Assembly: GCA_934591845.1 (NCBI GenBank)
Contig: CAKTPO010000010.1
Span: 1-64,000 of the forward strand
DNA: 64,000 bases
Direction of reading: 5' to 3'
Source of the DNA: an uncultured Oscillospiraceae bacterium
GTDB lineage: Bacteria; Bacillota; Clostridia; Oscillospirales; Oscillospiraceae
The notes beneath the pieces are model-generated. The model had not been told where the DNA came from. It did no database searches and worked only from the letters and a program-made list of their open reading frames with translations. The position numbers and the translations under genes are program-made. This document shows positions 42,911 through 50,915 of this stretch, piece by piece. Each line of letters begins with the position of its first letter. Position 1 is the first letter of the stretch.

Positions 42911-43909
42911 TCAGTCCCCGTCCACCTTGATGACCATGCGGGCGATGCCGGATACCGCCGCAAAGAGGACTCCGGCTACCGGCCAGACCAGCCAGGTGAA
43001 ATCCCAACGCATGGACCAAAAGCTCCAGCCTAAGTAAATTGCGGTGGCAAGACACCAATACACGCTGGAAAAGGTATCCAGTTTTTCCTTCACTCGTTTT
43101 TCCTTTTGGGAATACTCGCCTTCCTGCAAAAGCACGTCATAGCTGCCCTTGATCATGGTTACACGGATGATCAGGTTGACCCCCAGGGCCACCAGTGCCA
43201 GCAGCACTGCCACGCATACCATTACGCAAACACCGCCCTCCGGTGCATCCATGGTTCCGACAATGAGCAGCGGGATCAGGGACACAATGCACAGCACAAC
43301 GCCCACGGCGATCCCCCGGGAAAAACGCTCCTCAAAGTTCCGCTTCTTTTCCCGGACCATTCCCGTTACGCCGTACTCGGTTTCAAAGGGCTCCCGTTCC
43401 AATTCTTCCAGGCGGTTCATGCGGATACCGCAGGTGATGAACAGGAACACGGCCATCGCCGCCAAGATAAACAGCACCGTACACCCGATCCCAAGGGCCA
43501 TGCTCCCAGTGATGGGCAGCAACCTGTTTTCGGAAAAGGCCAACAGCAGAATCAGCAGAATGGGACTGAGAATGCACAGGGCCGTGGCGTTGGCGATGAT
43601 AGGGGCGGCTTCTTTCTTGATGTTCAGAAACGTGTTGGCTTCCTCCATAGAGACCTGGCGCTTTGCGATTTCCGGGTCGCTTCCGGCCCCTGTGCCCCGG
43701 CTCTCCTGGCCCAGGGCATCCTTCAGCAGATAATCCGTACTCACTCCGAAAAGCTCTGCCAGCTGAATGACCTTTTGCAGATCCGGCACAGAACCGGCGC
43801 TTTCCCATTTGGATACGGACTGCCTGGATACCCCCAGCTTTGCTGCCAGCTCCTCCTGAGACCATCCGTTCTTTTTTCGTTCCTCTATTATTTTGTCTGC
43901 CAGAATCAT
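42911..43909 (-). CDS. XRE-family regulator fused to membrane domain
   Basis: A 332-residue protein. The N-terminal Cro/CI-type helix-turn-helix (about 1-62; LAAKLGVSRQSVSKWES) is followed by a linker and about six hydrophobic segments grouped in pairs (roughly 105-150, 205-260 and 290-325). Such HTH-membrane fusions are common in Firmicutes as presumed membrane-tethered sensors. The ATG at 43909 has AAAGGGGA before it; an earlier frame start lacks a site. It appears monocistronic. Confidence 0.8.
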   Translation of the reverse strand: MILADKIIEERKKNGWSQEELAAKLGVSRQSVSKWESAGSVPDLQKVIQLAELFGVSTDYLLKDALGQESRGTGAGSDPEIAKRQVSMEEANTFLNIKKEAAPIIANATALCILSPILLILLLAFSENRLLPITGSMALGIGCTVLFILAAMAVFLFITCGIRMNRLEELEREPFETEYGVTGMVREKKRNFEERFSRGIAVGVVLCIVSLIPLLIVGTMDAPEGGVCVMVCVAVLLALVALGVNLIIRVTMIKGSYDVLLQEGEYSQKEKRVKEKLDTFSSVYWCLATAIYLGWSFWSMRWDFTWLVWPVAGVLFAAVSGIARMVIKVDGD

Positions 43910-43989
43910 AAGGATTCCCCTTTCTGTTTGGATGCCCTGATCATACCATTTTGGCCGGTTGCATTCTACCAAGCGGGCTTTACAAGCCG

Positions 43990-44772
43990 TTAGCCGCCGG
44001 TTGCGTTTTGCGTTTTTCCTGCCACACAGTCAGAAACCCCTGCCAGTGCCAGGAATTTTTTGTCGGAAAGTATGCCCTGGGTGCGGAACTGACCCTCCTG
44101 GAACAGAGCATAGGTGGTCACCGGGGCGGGCACGTTTTGGGCATCTTCCCTGGTTGTAATGTGGATGACTTTCAAGGGAATGCCATGTGCTTTTGCCGCT
44201 TCCTGCACCTTGGGGACCCAGTAACAGGTAAAGGGGCATTGGTCCGTGTAGTACAGGACAAAACCGGGTTCGTCAACTTTGGGATGCTTTGCGCAGTCTT
44301 TGAATCTTGGCGGCTCTGCGCCCTGGGCCAGAGGCAGATACAGGAGGTTGATCCCGCAGTCGGATACGTCCGCCACCCGGAAGCCCTTGTGGGCCAAAAA
44401 CTTCGGATCTGCCAAAAATTCCCGCTTTCTCCCCTGGGCGCAGAGAATGCACACCCCTTTTTTCTTTCGCTCCTGGGCATCCCGGATACATTCAGACAGC
44501 AGTTCCCCAGCATACCCATGGCCTTTCATGGAGCCGGAGACCCACAGACAATGAATATAAAACCACCCCTCTGCCTCAATAGGCACCCAGGCGTTCTCCC
44601 CCGGCATGTACTCAATAAAGCATTTCCCCCGCTCCTGACTGCGATAAAAGACCAGCCCCTCCTCAAATCGCTGCTTCATCCATTCCTTTTTCGCCAAACT
44701 CTGCTTGCCGGACATGGCGCAGCAGATATGCTCTTTGTCGATGTTCTCTCCGGTGATGTGAATATAGTCCAT
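43990..44772 (-). CDS. YoaP-like N-acetyltransferase
   Basis: A 260-residue protein. An N-terminal GNAT acetyltransferase domain (about 1-140; SGSMKGHGYAGELLSECI is the acetyl-CoA loop) is followed by a C-terminal YoaP-type domain with a YYTDQCPFTCYW Cys pair resembling a thioredoxin-like start. YoaP proteins are GNAT-family proteins whose substrate I cannot infer. A good site (GGAGGGC) precedes the ATG. Nothing nearby suggests a pathway. Confidence 0.78.
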   Translation of the reverse strand: MDYIHITGENIDKEHICCAMSGKQSLAKKEWMKQRFEEGLVFYRSQERGKCFIEYMPGENAWVPIEAEGWFYIHCLWVSGSMKGHGYAGELLSECIRDAQERKKKGVCILCAQGRKREFLADPKFLAHKGFRVADVSDCGINLLYLPLAQGAEPPRFKDCAKHPKVDEPGFVLYYTDQCPFTCYWVPKVQEAAKAHGIPLKVIHITTREDAQNVPAPVTTYALFQEGQFRTQGILSDKKFLALAGVSDCVAGKTQNATGG

Positions 44773-45132
44773 CCCGTACCGCCCTCCTTACCCGGCCCAA
44801 CCGGTGCTTTTTGTACTCTTAATTATATGCTCACATTCTGGAATAGCAAGTGGGATTTTGAACGGAGTTTTTCCCTATTTGCCTATTAACCGTAGCACTG
44901 GGTCACGCCAACGCAAACACGGCGGGGGCGGTTTACGCCCGCCAGATCGCCATCGCCAGAGCGACAGCCGCAGATGTCCGGGCGGGGGCGTTTGCGGGGA
45001 GAAAATAGCAGAATTTACGGAAAAACCATTTTCTATGAAAAAGTTCGGTTTTTCCCACCCCTGATTTTGAGCGATCCCCAAACTATCCCCAAAGCAAATT
45101 TGAAGCCAATGCGAATTTACATAAAAAGTTAG
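44773..45132. other. Non-coding stretch, possible integration scar
   Basis: 360 bp with no supportable gene. It holds GC-rich fragments with repeated gcgggggcg motifs (44929-44999) and an AT-rich part with atccccaaactatccccaaag (45075-45095), a pattern I associate, without proof, with the ends of tRNA-targeted integrase regions. Together with the duplicated tRNA 3' end to its right it may be debris of an excised or decayed element. Confidence 0.4.
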
Positions 45133-45136
45133 AAAA

Positions 45137-45171
45137 ATCCCGGATTTCTTGCAGAAATCCGGGATAATTTT
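45137..45171 (-). terminator. Terminator left of the tRNA-derived cloverleaf
   Basis: The 12-bp arms atcccggatttc and gaaatccgggat have a 5-nt loop and T tracts on both sides. Reading leftward it would end a transcript covering the cloverleaf region. Confidence 0.8.
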
Positions 45172-45192
45172 GGTTGCGGAGGCAGGACTCGA
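45169..45192 (-). repeat. Duplicated 3' end of tRNA-fMet (att-like, copy 1)
   Basis: A 24-bp exact direct repeat of 45340-45363, the CCA end, acceptor strand and part of the T-arm of the initiator tRNA. The offset is 171 bp. Such duplications arise when an element integrates into a tRNA 3' end. Confidence 0.8.
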
Positions 45193-45295
45193 TGGCTGAC
45201 TTTGCGGAGCAAAGTCATATAGTAGCCACCAGTTTTTGAACTGGTGGCCGCCAAATGCCACCGGCATTTGGCATTAAAATGGGTTCGAGTCCTGC
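45182..45295. ncRNA. Possible structured RNA/DNA cloverleaf next to tRNA-fMet
   Basis: An 11-bp outer stem (gcaggactcga 45182-45192 with tcgagtcctgc 45285-45295) encloses three perfect hairpins: 45197-45217 (9 bp), 45225-45248 (10 bp) and 45250-45272 (10 bp). The outer left strand is the T-arm part of the duplicated tRNA end and the right strand is its inverse copy. I know no RNA family of this shape. It could be a structured RNA, a foldback element or a recombination substrate. Confidence 0.5.
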
Positions 45296-45310
45296 ACCGT
45301 ACAAATATAA

Positions 45311-45335
45311 AAGCGCCACCCGGTGGGTGACGCTT
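45311..45335 (-). terminator. Terminator of tRNA-fMet
   Basis: On the minus strand, aagcgtcaccc/gggtggcgctt is followed by a TTTTATATTT tract 7 bp after the tRNA CCA end. Confidence 0.8.
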
Positions 45336-45341
45336 CAAATT

Positions 45342-45417
45342 TGGTTGCGGAGGCAGGACTCGAACCTACGACCTCCGGGTTATGAGCCCGACGAGCTTCC
45401 AACTGCTCTACTCCGCG
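45342..45417 (-). tRNA. Initiator tRNA-fMet (anticodon CAT)
   Basis: A 76-nt cloverleaf on the minus strand with encoded CCA. The anticodon loop is ctCATaa. It carries both initiator hallmarks: an unpaired C1:A72 at the acceptor end (cgcggag with ctccgca) and three consecutive G:C pairs in the anticodon stem (ggg/ccc). Confidence 0.95.
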
Positions 45418-45481
45418 ATATTATGGGGCACTCATTGAATGCCTGCTCATTATAGCATGGGGGTGGGGGATTGTCAAGTCT

Positions 45482-45700
45482 TTATTTTGAAAAACTTTCT
45501 TCCCGCAGGACACGCTTCAGTGCGGCGTAGCGGGGGGACTGGGGGGTGGGGAGGGTGGAGAGTTCCTGGGAGAGGGTGGTTTTGTCGGTGGCGCGGTAAA
45601 AATTCAGCCACAGCTGGTACTCGATGGCATAGCTCAGAAAACCGTTGCGGTTGGGGCTGCCGACGGTTGCGGCGGTGGAAAAGCGTTCGTCAGGTGCCAT
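45482..45700 (-). CDS. Conserved-looking small protein of unknown function
   Basis: A 72-residue soluble protein with a compact aromatic centre (YAIEYQLWLNFYRA) and a basic C-terminal helix. I recognise no family. AGGAG lies eight bases before the ATG at 45700, and a near-consensus promoter is upstream, so it is probably expressed. It is followed by the fMet tRNA gene on the same strand and could read into it. Confidence 0.6.
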   Translation of the reverse strand: MAPDERFSTAATVGSPNRNGFLSYAIEYQLWLNFYRATDKTTLSQELSTLPTPQSPRYAALKRVLREESFSK

Positions 45701-45768
45701 AAGAGATACTCCTGAGAGGTCTGGGAGAGAATTGGCGGTCACGTCGGGGCCTGACCTCTTTTAAGAGA

Positions 45769-45796
45769 ATTATAGCACTTTTTCGACATTTTTCAA
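45769..45796 (-). promoter_or_regulatory. Promoter of the 72-residue protein gene
   Basis: Reading leftward: TTGAAA, a 16-bp spacer, TATAAT. The rest of the gap up to the queH promoter (45797-45976) is AT-rich then GC-rich and holds nothing I recognise. Confidence 0.7.
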
Positions 45797-45976
45797 CAAT
45801 TTTATTTGTAAAAATATTGTGTTTTTCCAATTTATTATAAGGGTTTTGCAATGTATTCATAACCTAAATATTCTATCTCTTGTGTTGGGGGCTGCGGGGG
45901 TGCCGGAGTTCCGAAGGTAGCCGTGGAGGCTTCCGGCGGAAAAGTCTGCTTTCAGGGAAAATTTCGGATTTATTCA

Positions 45977-46005
45977 TTGCATCTGCCCGGGAATCATGGT
46001 ATACT
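45977..46005 (+). promoter_or_regulatory. Promoter of the queH gene cluster
   Basis: TTGCAT, a 17-bp spacer and TATACT with a TG extension, 35 bp before the queH start. Confidence 0.7.
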
Positions 46006-46039
46006 CTCCAGGATAGACCAATTTCTCAGGGAGGAACCT

Positions 46040-46585
46040 ATGAATACCCTTTTGCATATCTGCTGCGCCCCCTGTGCCAACCAGTGCATTGACGTACTTC
46101 GGGGGGACCACTATGAAGTCACCGGCTTCTGGTACAATCCCAACATCCACCCCTTTACGGAGTACCGGGCCCGGCGGAACTGTCTGCGGGAATACGCCCA
46201 GACCATTGACTTGCCCCTGATCGAGCGCAACGACTACGGTCTGCGGCCCTTTGTCCGGGCGGTATCCCAGGATATTGAACACCGGTGTGTCAAGTGCTAT
46301 GAGTTCCGGCTCTTTGAGGCGGCCCGGCAGGCCAAAGAGGGGGGCTTTGACAGCTTCACTTCTTCGCTGTTCATTTCCCCCTATCAAAACCACGAGCTGA
46401 TGCGGGAGGTGGCCCAGCGGGCGGCCGAGGAATACGGTGTGGAATTTTTGTACCGGGATTTCCGGTCCTATTTCCGGGCAGGACAGGAAAAGGCCCGGGA
46501 GCTGGGTTTTTACATTCAGAAATACTGCGGCTGTGTATTTTCTGAGGAAGAACGGTATTTGAAGAAGAACAAAATCATTCCCTGA
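46040..46585 (+). CDS. queH: Epoxyqueuosine reductase QueH
   Basis: A 181-residue enzyme that reduces epoxyqueuosine to queuosine in tRNA anticodons, the non-cobalamin alternative to QueG. The iron-sulfur and redox cysteines are in HICCAPCANQC (7-16), HRCVKCYEFRL and KYCGCVFS, all intact. AGGGAGG precedes the ATG; a longer frame upstream lies across the promoter. It is first in a rightward run of tRNA/rRNA modification and envelope genes. No queuosine synthesis or uptake genes are visible here. Confidence 0.93.
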   Translation: MNTLLHICCAPCANQCIDVLRGDHYEVTGFWYNPNIHPFTEYRARRNCLREYAQTIDLPLIERNDYGLRPFVRAVSQDIEHRCVKCYEFRLFEAARQAKEGGFDSFTSSLFISPYQNHELMREVAQRAAEEYGVEFLYRDFRSYFRAGQEKARELGFYIQKYCGCVFSEEERYLKKNKIIP

Positions 46586-46607
46586 ACAAACAGAAAGTGA
46601 GTAAAGC

Positions 46608-47741
46608 ATGGATAAAATGGAATTTTCCGTACCCTGCCTCTTTGGCCTGGAGGGCCTGGCGGGGGACGAGCTGCGGCGGCTGGATATGGAGAACGTGCGG
46701 GTGGAAAATGGCCGGGTGCTGTTTTCCGGTGACGAAATTGCCCTGGCCAAGGCCAATGTGTGTCTGCGCACCGGCGAGCGGGTTTTGATCGTTCTGGCGG
46801 ACTTCAAGGCTACCACCTTTGAAGAACTGTTCCAGGGGGTATACAAGACCCGGTTGGAGCGGTACATCCCCAAAGACGGCGCGTTCCCCGTCAAGGGCCA
46901 CTGCCTGAACAGCACCCTGATGAGCGTGCCGGACTGCCAGGCCATTATCAAAAAAGCCGCCTCCAAGCGGCTGGGGGAGACCTACGGGGTCTCCTGGCTG
47001 CCGGAGACCGGTGCCAAATATCAGCTCCAATTCTCCCTGATGAACGACCGGGTCCAGCTGTATCTGGACACTTCCGGGCCGGGGCTGCACAAGCGGGGCT
47101 ACCGGGCCAACGGCAACGATGCCCCCCTGCGGGAGACCTTGGCGGCGGCCATGGTGATGCTGACCCGCTACCGGGGCCGGGAGTTCTTCTGGGACCCGTT
47201 CTGCGGCAGCGGCACCATTCCCATTGAGGCGGCCATGATCGCCAAAAACAAGGCTCCCGGTGCCTTCCGCCGGTTCTCCGCCGAGGCGTTCGCCTGGGTG
47301 GATCCCAAGGTCTGGGGCCAGGTTCGCAGTGAGGCCAAAGACCGGGAGTTCCACGGGGCTTACCGCATTATGGGTTCTGACAATGACCCCAAGTGTGTCT
47401 CCCTGGCCATGGCCAACGCCAGAAAGGCAGGTCTTGGCGACCTGATCGACTTCCGGGACGGGGATGCCACCAAAATGAGTCTGCCCAGTGACAGCGGCAT
47501 TCTGGTCTGCAATCCTCCCTACGGCCAGAGAATGATGGAGCAGCAGAGCGCGCAACGGCTGTACGCAGCCCTGGGGCGGCACCTCAAATACGCCGACGGC
47601 TGGAAGAAGTACATCATCACCTCCGAGCCGGAGTTTGAGCATTACTTCGGTGCCCGGGCGGACAAAAAGCGGAAACTTTACAACGGCATGATCAAGTGCG
47701 ACTACTACATGTATCTCAACGAGCAGAGAAAGAAGAAATGA
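46608..47741 (+). CDS. THUMP-domain RNA methyltransferase (RlmL N-terminal type)
   Basis: A 377-residue class I methyltransferase. An N-terminal THUMP-like RNA-binding domain (about 1-155) is joined to a Rossmann domain with FWDPFCGSGTIPIEAA and the guanine-N2 motif NPPYGQR near 303. It matches the Gram-positive homologues of E. coli RlmL that methylate a 23S rRNA guanine. It lies 22 bp after queH and ends 1 bp before the next start, so it is in one operon. Confidence 0.88.
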   Translation: MDKMEFSVPCLFGLEGLAGDELRRLDMENVRVENGRVLFSGDEIALAKANVCLRTGERVLIVLADFKATTFEELFQGVYKTRLERYIPKDGAFPVKGHCLNSTLMSVPDCQAIIKKAASKRLGETYGVSWLPETGAKYQLQFSLMNDRVQLYLDTSGPGLHKRGYRANGNDAPLRETLAAAMVMLTRYRGREFFWDPFCGSGTIPIEAAMIAKNKAPGAFRRFSAEAFAWVDPKVWGQVRSEAKDREFHGAYRIMGSDNDPKCVSLAMANARKAGLGDLIDFRDGDATKMSLPSDSGILVCNPPYGQRMMEQQSAQRLYAALGRHLKYADGWKKYIITSEPEFEHYFGARADKKRKLYNGMIKCDYYMYLNEQRKKK

Positions 47742-47742
47742 T

Positions 47743-48639
47743 ATGAAGCATCTATTCCTCATCAACCCTGCCGCCGGAAGCCGGGACCGAACGCTGGAAT
47801 GCAGCAGCACCATTGTAAAAGCATGTCGGGGGCTGGACTACCGGGTGGAGATCTCCCAGAATCCCGGCGACTGCCAGCGGCTTGCCCGGGAGGCGGCCCA
47901 GTCCGGAGAGGAATACCGTATTTATGCCTGCGGCGGCGATGGCACCCTGAACGAAGTGGCCTCCGGCGCGGCGGGCTATCCCAACGCCGCCGTGACGGTC
48001 TGGGCCGGAGGCAGCGGCAATGACTTTGTCCGCATTTTCTCCGAGCCCAAGGCCTTTCGGCAGCTGGAGCGGCTGCTGGATGCGGAGGAAACGGAATTTG
48101 ACATGATCCGCTGCAACGATGCCCTGGCCCTCAACATCTGCTCCGTGGGCCTGGATGCCCGCATCGGCACAGACGTGGCCAATTACAAGCGGATCCCTCT
48201 GCTGCATGGGTTCTGGGCCTATGCCGTCTCGGCGGTGGTCAACGTGGTCCGTGGGGTGAGCCAGCCTCTGCACGTGGAACTGTGCGGAGAAGCGGTGGAC
48301 AAGGAAATGACCATGGTCTGCGTCTGCAATGGCCGGTACTACGGCGGCGGTTTTTACGCCGTGCCGGAGGCAGACCCCCGGGATGGGCTGCTGGATGTGC
48401 TGGTGGTGGACAAAGTCACCCGCCGCCAGGTGCCGGGGCTGATCGGCAAATACAAGGCCGGATGCTACAAAGAACTGCCCCATCTGATTACCCACTACCG
48501 CACCAAGGAACTGACCATCCACAGCCCCACCCCCACTGCGGTGAATTTAGACGGAGAACTGCGGATGGAAACGGACATCCACATGTCCATTGCCCAGGAA
48601 AAACTTCGGTTTTTCTACCCCAAGGGGCTGAGCTGGTAA
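47743..48639 (+). CDS. DagK/YegS-family lipid kinase
   Basis: A 298-residue diacylglycerol-kinase-like protein. It has the start LFLINPAAGS, the nucleotide-binding GGDGTLNEVASG (about 66-77) and AGGSGND, followed by the conserved C-terminal beta-rich domain. It probably phosphorylates diacylglycerol at the inner membrane leaflet, recycling lipid released by lipoteichoic acid synthesis, or a related lipid. It starts one base after the methyltransferase stop. Confidence 0.88.
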   Translation: MKHLFLINPAAGSRDRTLECSSTIVKACRGLDYRVEISQNPGDCQRLAREAAQSGEEYRIYACGGDGTLNEVASGAAGYPNAAVTVWAGGSGNDFVRIFSEPKAFRQLERLLDAEETEFDMIRCNDALALNICSVGLDARIGTDVANYKRIPLLHGFWAYAVSAVVNVVRGVSQPLHVELCGEAVDKEMTMVCVCNGRYYGGGFYAVPEADPRDGLLDVLVVDKVTRRQVPGLIGKYKAGCYKELPHLITHYRTKELTIHSPTPTAVNLDGELRMETDIHMSIAQEKLRFFYPKGLSW

Positions 48640-48708
48640 AAAATCATCCTGCGGGGCTTGGGAACATCCCAGGCCCCGTGTCCTGAGAGCAGGGAAAGGA
48701 GCCTATAA

Positions 48709-49185
48709 ATGCAATTTTTCTATTACTGCCTGTTGGTCGCCGGGATCGTGGCGGCAGACCAGGTGACCAAGGCCCTGGTGGTGACCCATATCCCCCTGGG
48801 GGGCCATGTGGATTTTCTGCCGGGGGTGCTGGATTTTACCTATCTGCGGAACACCGGTGCGGCGTTTTCCTCTTTTGAGGGCATGCAGTGGATGTTTGCC
48901 CTGATTTTTCTGGTGTTTACGGGAGCCTTGCTTTATGAATATTTCCGGAAGAAGCTGCCCTTTTCCTCCTTTGAGCGGTGGATGATCGCTGCCATTTACG
49001 CAGGGGGCCTGGGGAACATGATCGACCGGCTGCGGCTGGGCTACGTGGTGGACATGATCGAGACCTTGTTTATGGATTTCCCCGTGTTCAACGTGGCCGA
49101 CTGCTTTATCACCTGCGGCTGCATTGCCCTGTTTATCAGCCTGGGTCTTTGCAACAAAGAGATTTGGAAGGATGGAAAAAAATGA
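48709..49185 (+). CDS. lspA: Signal peptidase II (lipoprotein)
   Basis: A 158-residue four-helix membrane protease that removes signal peptides from prolipoproteins. The two catalytic aspartates are in GGLGNMIDRLRLGYVVDMI (within one conserved block) and FNVADCFI. It acts after Lgt, which is encoded at 56129. AAAGGAG precedes the ATG. The 69-bp gap before it contains a ggggctt/aggcccc hairpin without a T tract. It overlaps rluD by ATGA. Confidence 0.94.
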   Translation: MQFFYYCLLVAGIVAADQVTKALVVTHIPLGGHVDFLPGVLDFTYLRNTGAAFSSFEGMQWMFALIFLVFTGALLYEYFRKKLPFSSFERWMIAAIYAGGLGNMIDRLRLGYVVDMIETLFMDFPVFNVADCFITCGCIALFISLGLCNKEIWKDGKK

Positions 49186-50090
49186 TCCTCACTGCCGACC
49201 AAAGCGGCGAGCGGCTGGATGCCTTTCTCAGCCGCTGCCCGGAGGGCCTGAGCCGCAGTGCCGCCCAGAAGCTGATCGCAGAGGGCAACGTGCTGCTGAA
49301 CGGAAAACCCGCCAAAAAGAATGACCGGTTGGAGCCTGGGGACCAGGTGACCCTGACCATCCCCGAGCCGAAAGCCGTAGACGTGGTACCCACGGAAATG
49401 AAGCTGGATATTGTCTATGAGGATGAAGATCTGGCAGTGATCAACAAGCCCAAGGGCCTGGTGGTTCACCCCGCCCCGGGACACCAGGAGGACACCCTGG
49501 TAAACGGGCTGCTCTACGCCATGGGAGATCGCCTTTCCGGCATCAATGGAGAACTGCGGCCCGGCATTGTCCACCGCATTGACAAAGATACCTCCGGCTT
49601 GCTGGCCATTGCCAAAAACGATCTGGCCCATGCGGTGCTGGCCTCCCAGCTGAAAGACCACACCATGGCCCGGACTTACGAGTGCATCGTCTGCGGCAAC
49701 CTGAAAGAGGACAGCGGCACGGTGGATGCCCCCATTGGGCGGCACCCCACGGACCGAAAGAAAATGTGCGTGACCCAGCGCAATTCCAAGCCCGCCGTCA
49801 CCCATTGGGAAGTGGTCAAACGCTACCCCGGCTATACCTATGTCCGCTGCCACCTGGAAACCGGCCGAACCCACCAGATCCGGGTTCATATGGCCTACAT
49901 CGGCCACCCCATTCTGGGGGATATGGTGTACGGCCACAAAAAGCCGGAACTGGGCCAGGATAGCCAATGCCTCCACGCCGGGGCCTTGTCTTTCCGCCAC
50001 CCAAGGGATGGCCGCCCGGTGATCGTCTACGCCCCCCTGCCGGAGTATTTCACCCAGGTGCTTGAGAAGCTGGAAAAAATGTCTGGTTAA
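49182..50090 (+). CDS. rluD: RluD-family 23S rRNA pseudouridine synthase
   Basis: A 302-residue enzyme. The N-terminal S4 RNA-binding domain (about 1-75) is followed by a RluA/RluD catalytic domain with the active-site HRIDKDTSG. It converts specific uridines of large-subunit RNA to pseudouridine. The start is the ATG overlapping the lspA stop; the lspA-rluD pair is a classic Gram-positive arrangement. Confidence 0.92.
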   Translation: MILTADQSGERLDAFLSRCPEGLSRSAAQKLIAEGNVLLNGKPAKKNDRLEPGDQVTLTIPEPKAVDVVPTEMKLDIVYEDEDLAVINKPKGLVVHPAPGHQEDTLVNGLLYAMGDRLSGINGELRPGIVHRIDKDTSGLLAIAKNDLAHAVLASQLKDHTMARTYECIVCGNLKEDSGTVDAPIGRHPTDRKKMCVTQRNSKPAVTHWEVVKRYPGYTYVRCHLETGRTHQIRVHMAYIGHPILGDMVYGHKKPELGQDSQCLHAGALSFRHPRDGRPVIVYAPLPEYFTQVLEKLEKMSG

Positions 50091-50116
50091 GGCCTTGGAA
50101 AAATCTGTTTGCCCAC

Positions 50117-50145
50117 TTGTGAAGCCTTTCAAAAGGGAGTATAAT
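50117..50145 (+). promoter_or_regulatory. Promoter of the YhcH/YiaL-family gene
   Basis: TTGTGA, a 17-bp spacer and TATAAT. The inverted-repeat element begins 4 bp after the -10, so it occupies the 5' leader of this transcript. Confidence 0.75.
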
Positions 50146-50148
50146 AAG

Positions 50149-50309
50149 GGAAACTCTGAATAAATCGTCTGCGGCTGAGCAGCGAATCTTTTGCCCCCAG
50201 ACTGCGCTTCTAAAAGTGGGAAATACACAAAGTATTCCTCCACTTTTAGAATCTTGCCTGGAGCCAAAATCTTTCGCTGTCAGCTCTTGCCGATTTAATC
50301 AGAGCTTCC
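50149..50309. mobile_element. 161-bp MITE-like inverted-repeat element, copy 1
   Basis: The terminal inverted repeats (ggaaactctgaataaatcg and its near complement cgatttaatcagagcttcc) bound an internal hairpin ttctaaaagtgg/ccacttttagaa. It is about 96% identical to copy 2 at 62236-62396 (six differences in 161). No clear target duplication or transposase is visible. Both copies lie between a promoter and the first gene. Confidence 0.8.
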
Positions 50310-50348
50310 TGAGCGTACATTCCATATTACCTTTGGGAGGTTCTTACC

Positions 50349-50795
50349 ATGATTTTTGACTCTCTTGCCCATATCGACCAGTATAAAACCACCCACCCCG
50401 GCATTTACAAGGCCCTGACCATTCTGCGGGATACGGATTTCTCCAAAATGGAAGATGCCACCGTGGAAGTGGAAGGACGGGATCTATACTACTTCCTCCA
50501 GAGCTATGAAACCAAGGAGGAAAACACCACCCCGGAGGCCCACCGGAAGTATGCAGACATTCAGGCGGTGCTGGTTGGTGCCGAAAAAATCGGAGTCGGG
50601 GCCTTGGAGGACATGACCCGGGAGGTCAGTGCCAAGCCCGAAAACGACATCTGGTTTTACAACGGCCCCATGGACTATGTGACCCTGACCCCCGGCAAGT
50701 TTGCCGTGCTGTTCCCCGGCGATGCCCATGCCCCCGGCATCTGCCTGGATGCCCCGGCCCAGGCCCGGAAATGCGTGTTCAAGGTCCGGCTGTAA
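50349..50795 (+). CDS. YhcH/YjgK/YiaL-family protein
   Basis: A 148-residue cupin-fold protein of the DUF386/EbgC-like family; relatives act on or near sialic acid and other sugars, some as anomerases. Characteristic residues lie in HRKYADIQ (about 59-66) and FPGDAHAPG (about 120). GGGAGG lies eight bases before the ATG. It stands alone between its promoter and terminator, with no sugar operon adjacent. Confidence 0.85.
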   Translation: MIFDSLAHIDQYKTTHPGIYKALTILRDTDFSKMEDATVEVEGRDLYYFLQSYETKEENTTPEAHRKYADIQAVLVGAEKIGVGALEDMTREVSAKPENDIWFYNGPMDYVTLTPGKFAVLFPGDAHAPGICLDAPAQARKCVFKVRL

Positions 50796-50824
50796 CGGCG
50801 CTAAAGGGTATCTGTGTAATTTTT

Positions 50825-50857
50825 CTGCCGCTCCATCCGGGGCGGCAGCTCTTTTTT
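50825..50857 (+). terminator. Terminator of the YhcH/YiaL-family gene
   Basis: ctgccgctcc/ggggcggcag with a short loop, followed by CTCTTTTTT. Confidence 0.85.
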
Positions 50858-50915
50858 AGTGGCTTTTCTATTGGGAATGTGCTATCATAGTCCCAAATCA
50901 GCGAAGGAGAACGGT

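Noticed and set aside
44804..45064. 86-codon open frame between the acetyltransferase and tRNA-fMet
   Set aside because: No ribosome site and a low-complexity Arg/Gly/Pro translation; its ends fall in AT-rich non-coding DNA.
50149..50309. Known metabolite riboswitch in the 5' leader
   Set aside because: The two near-identical copies precede unrelated genes and have terminal inverted repeats, so a mobile element explains them better.
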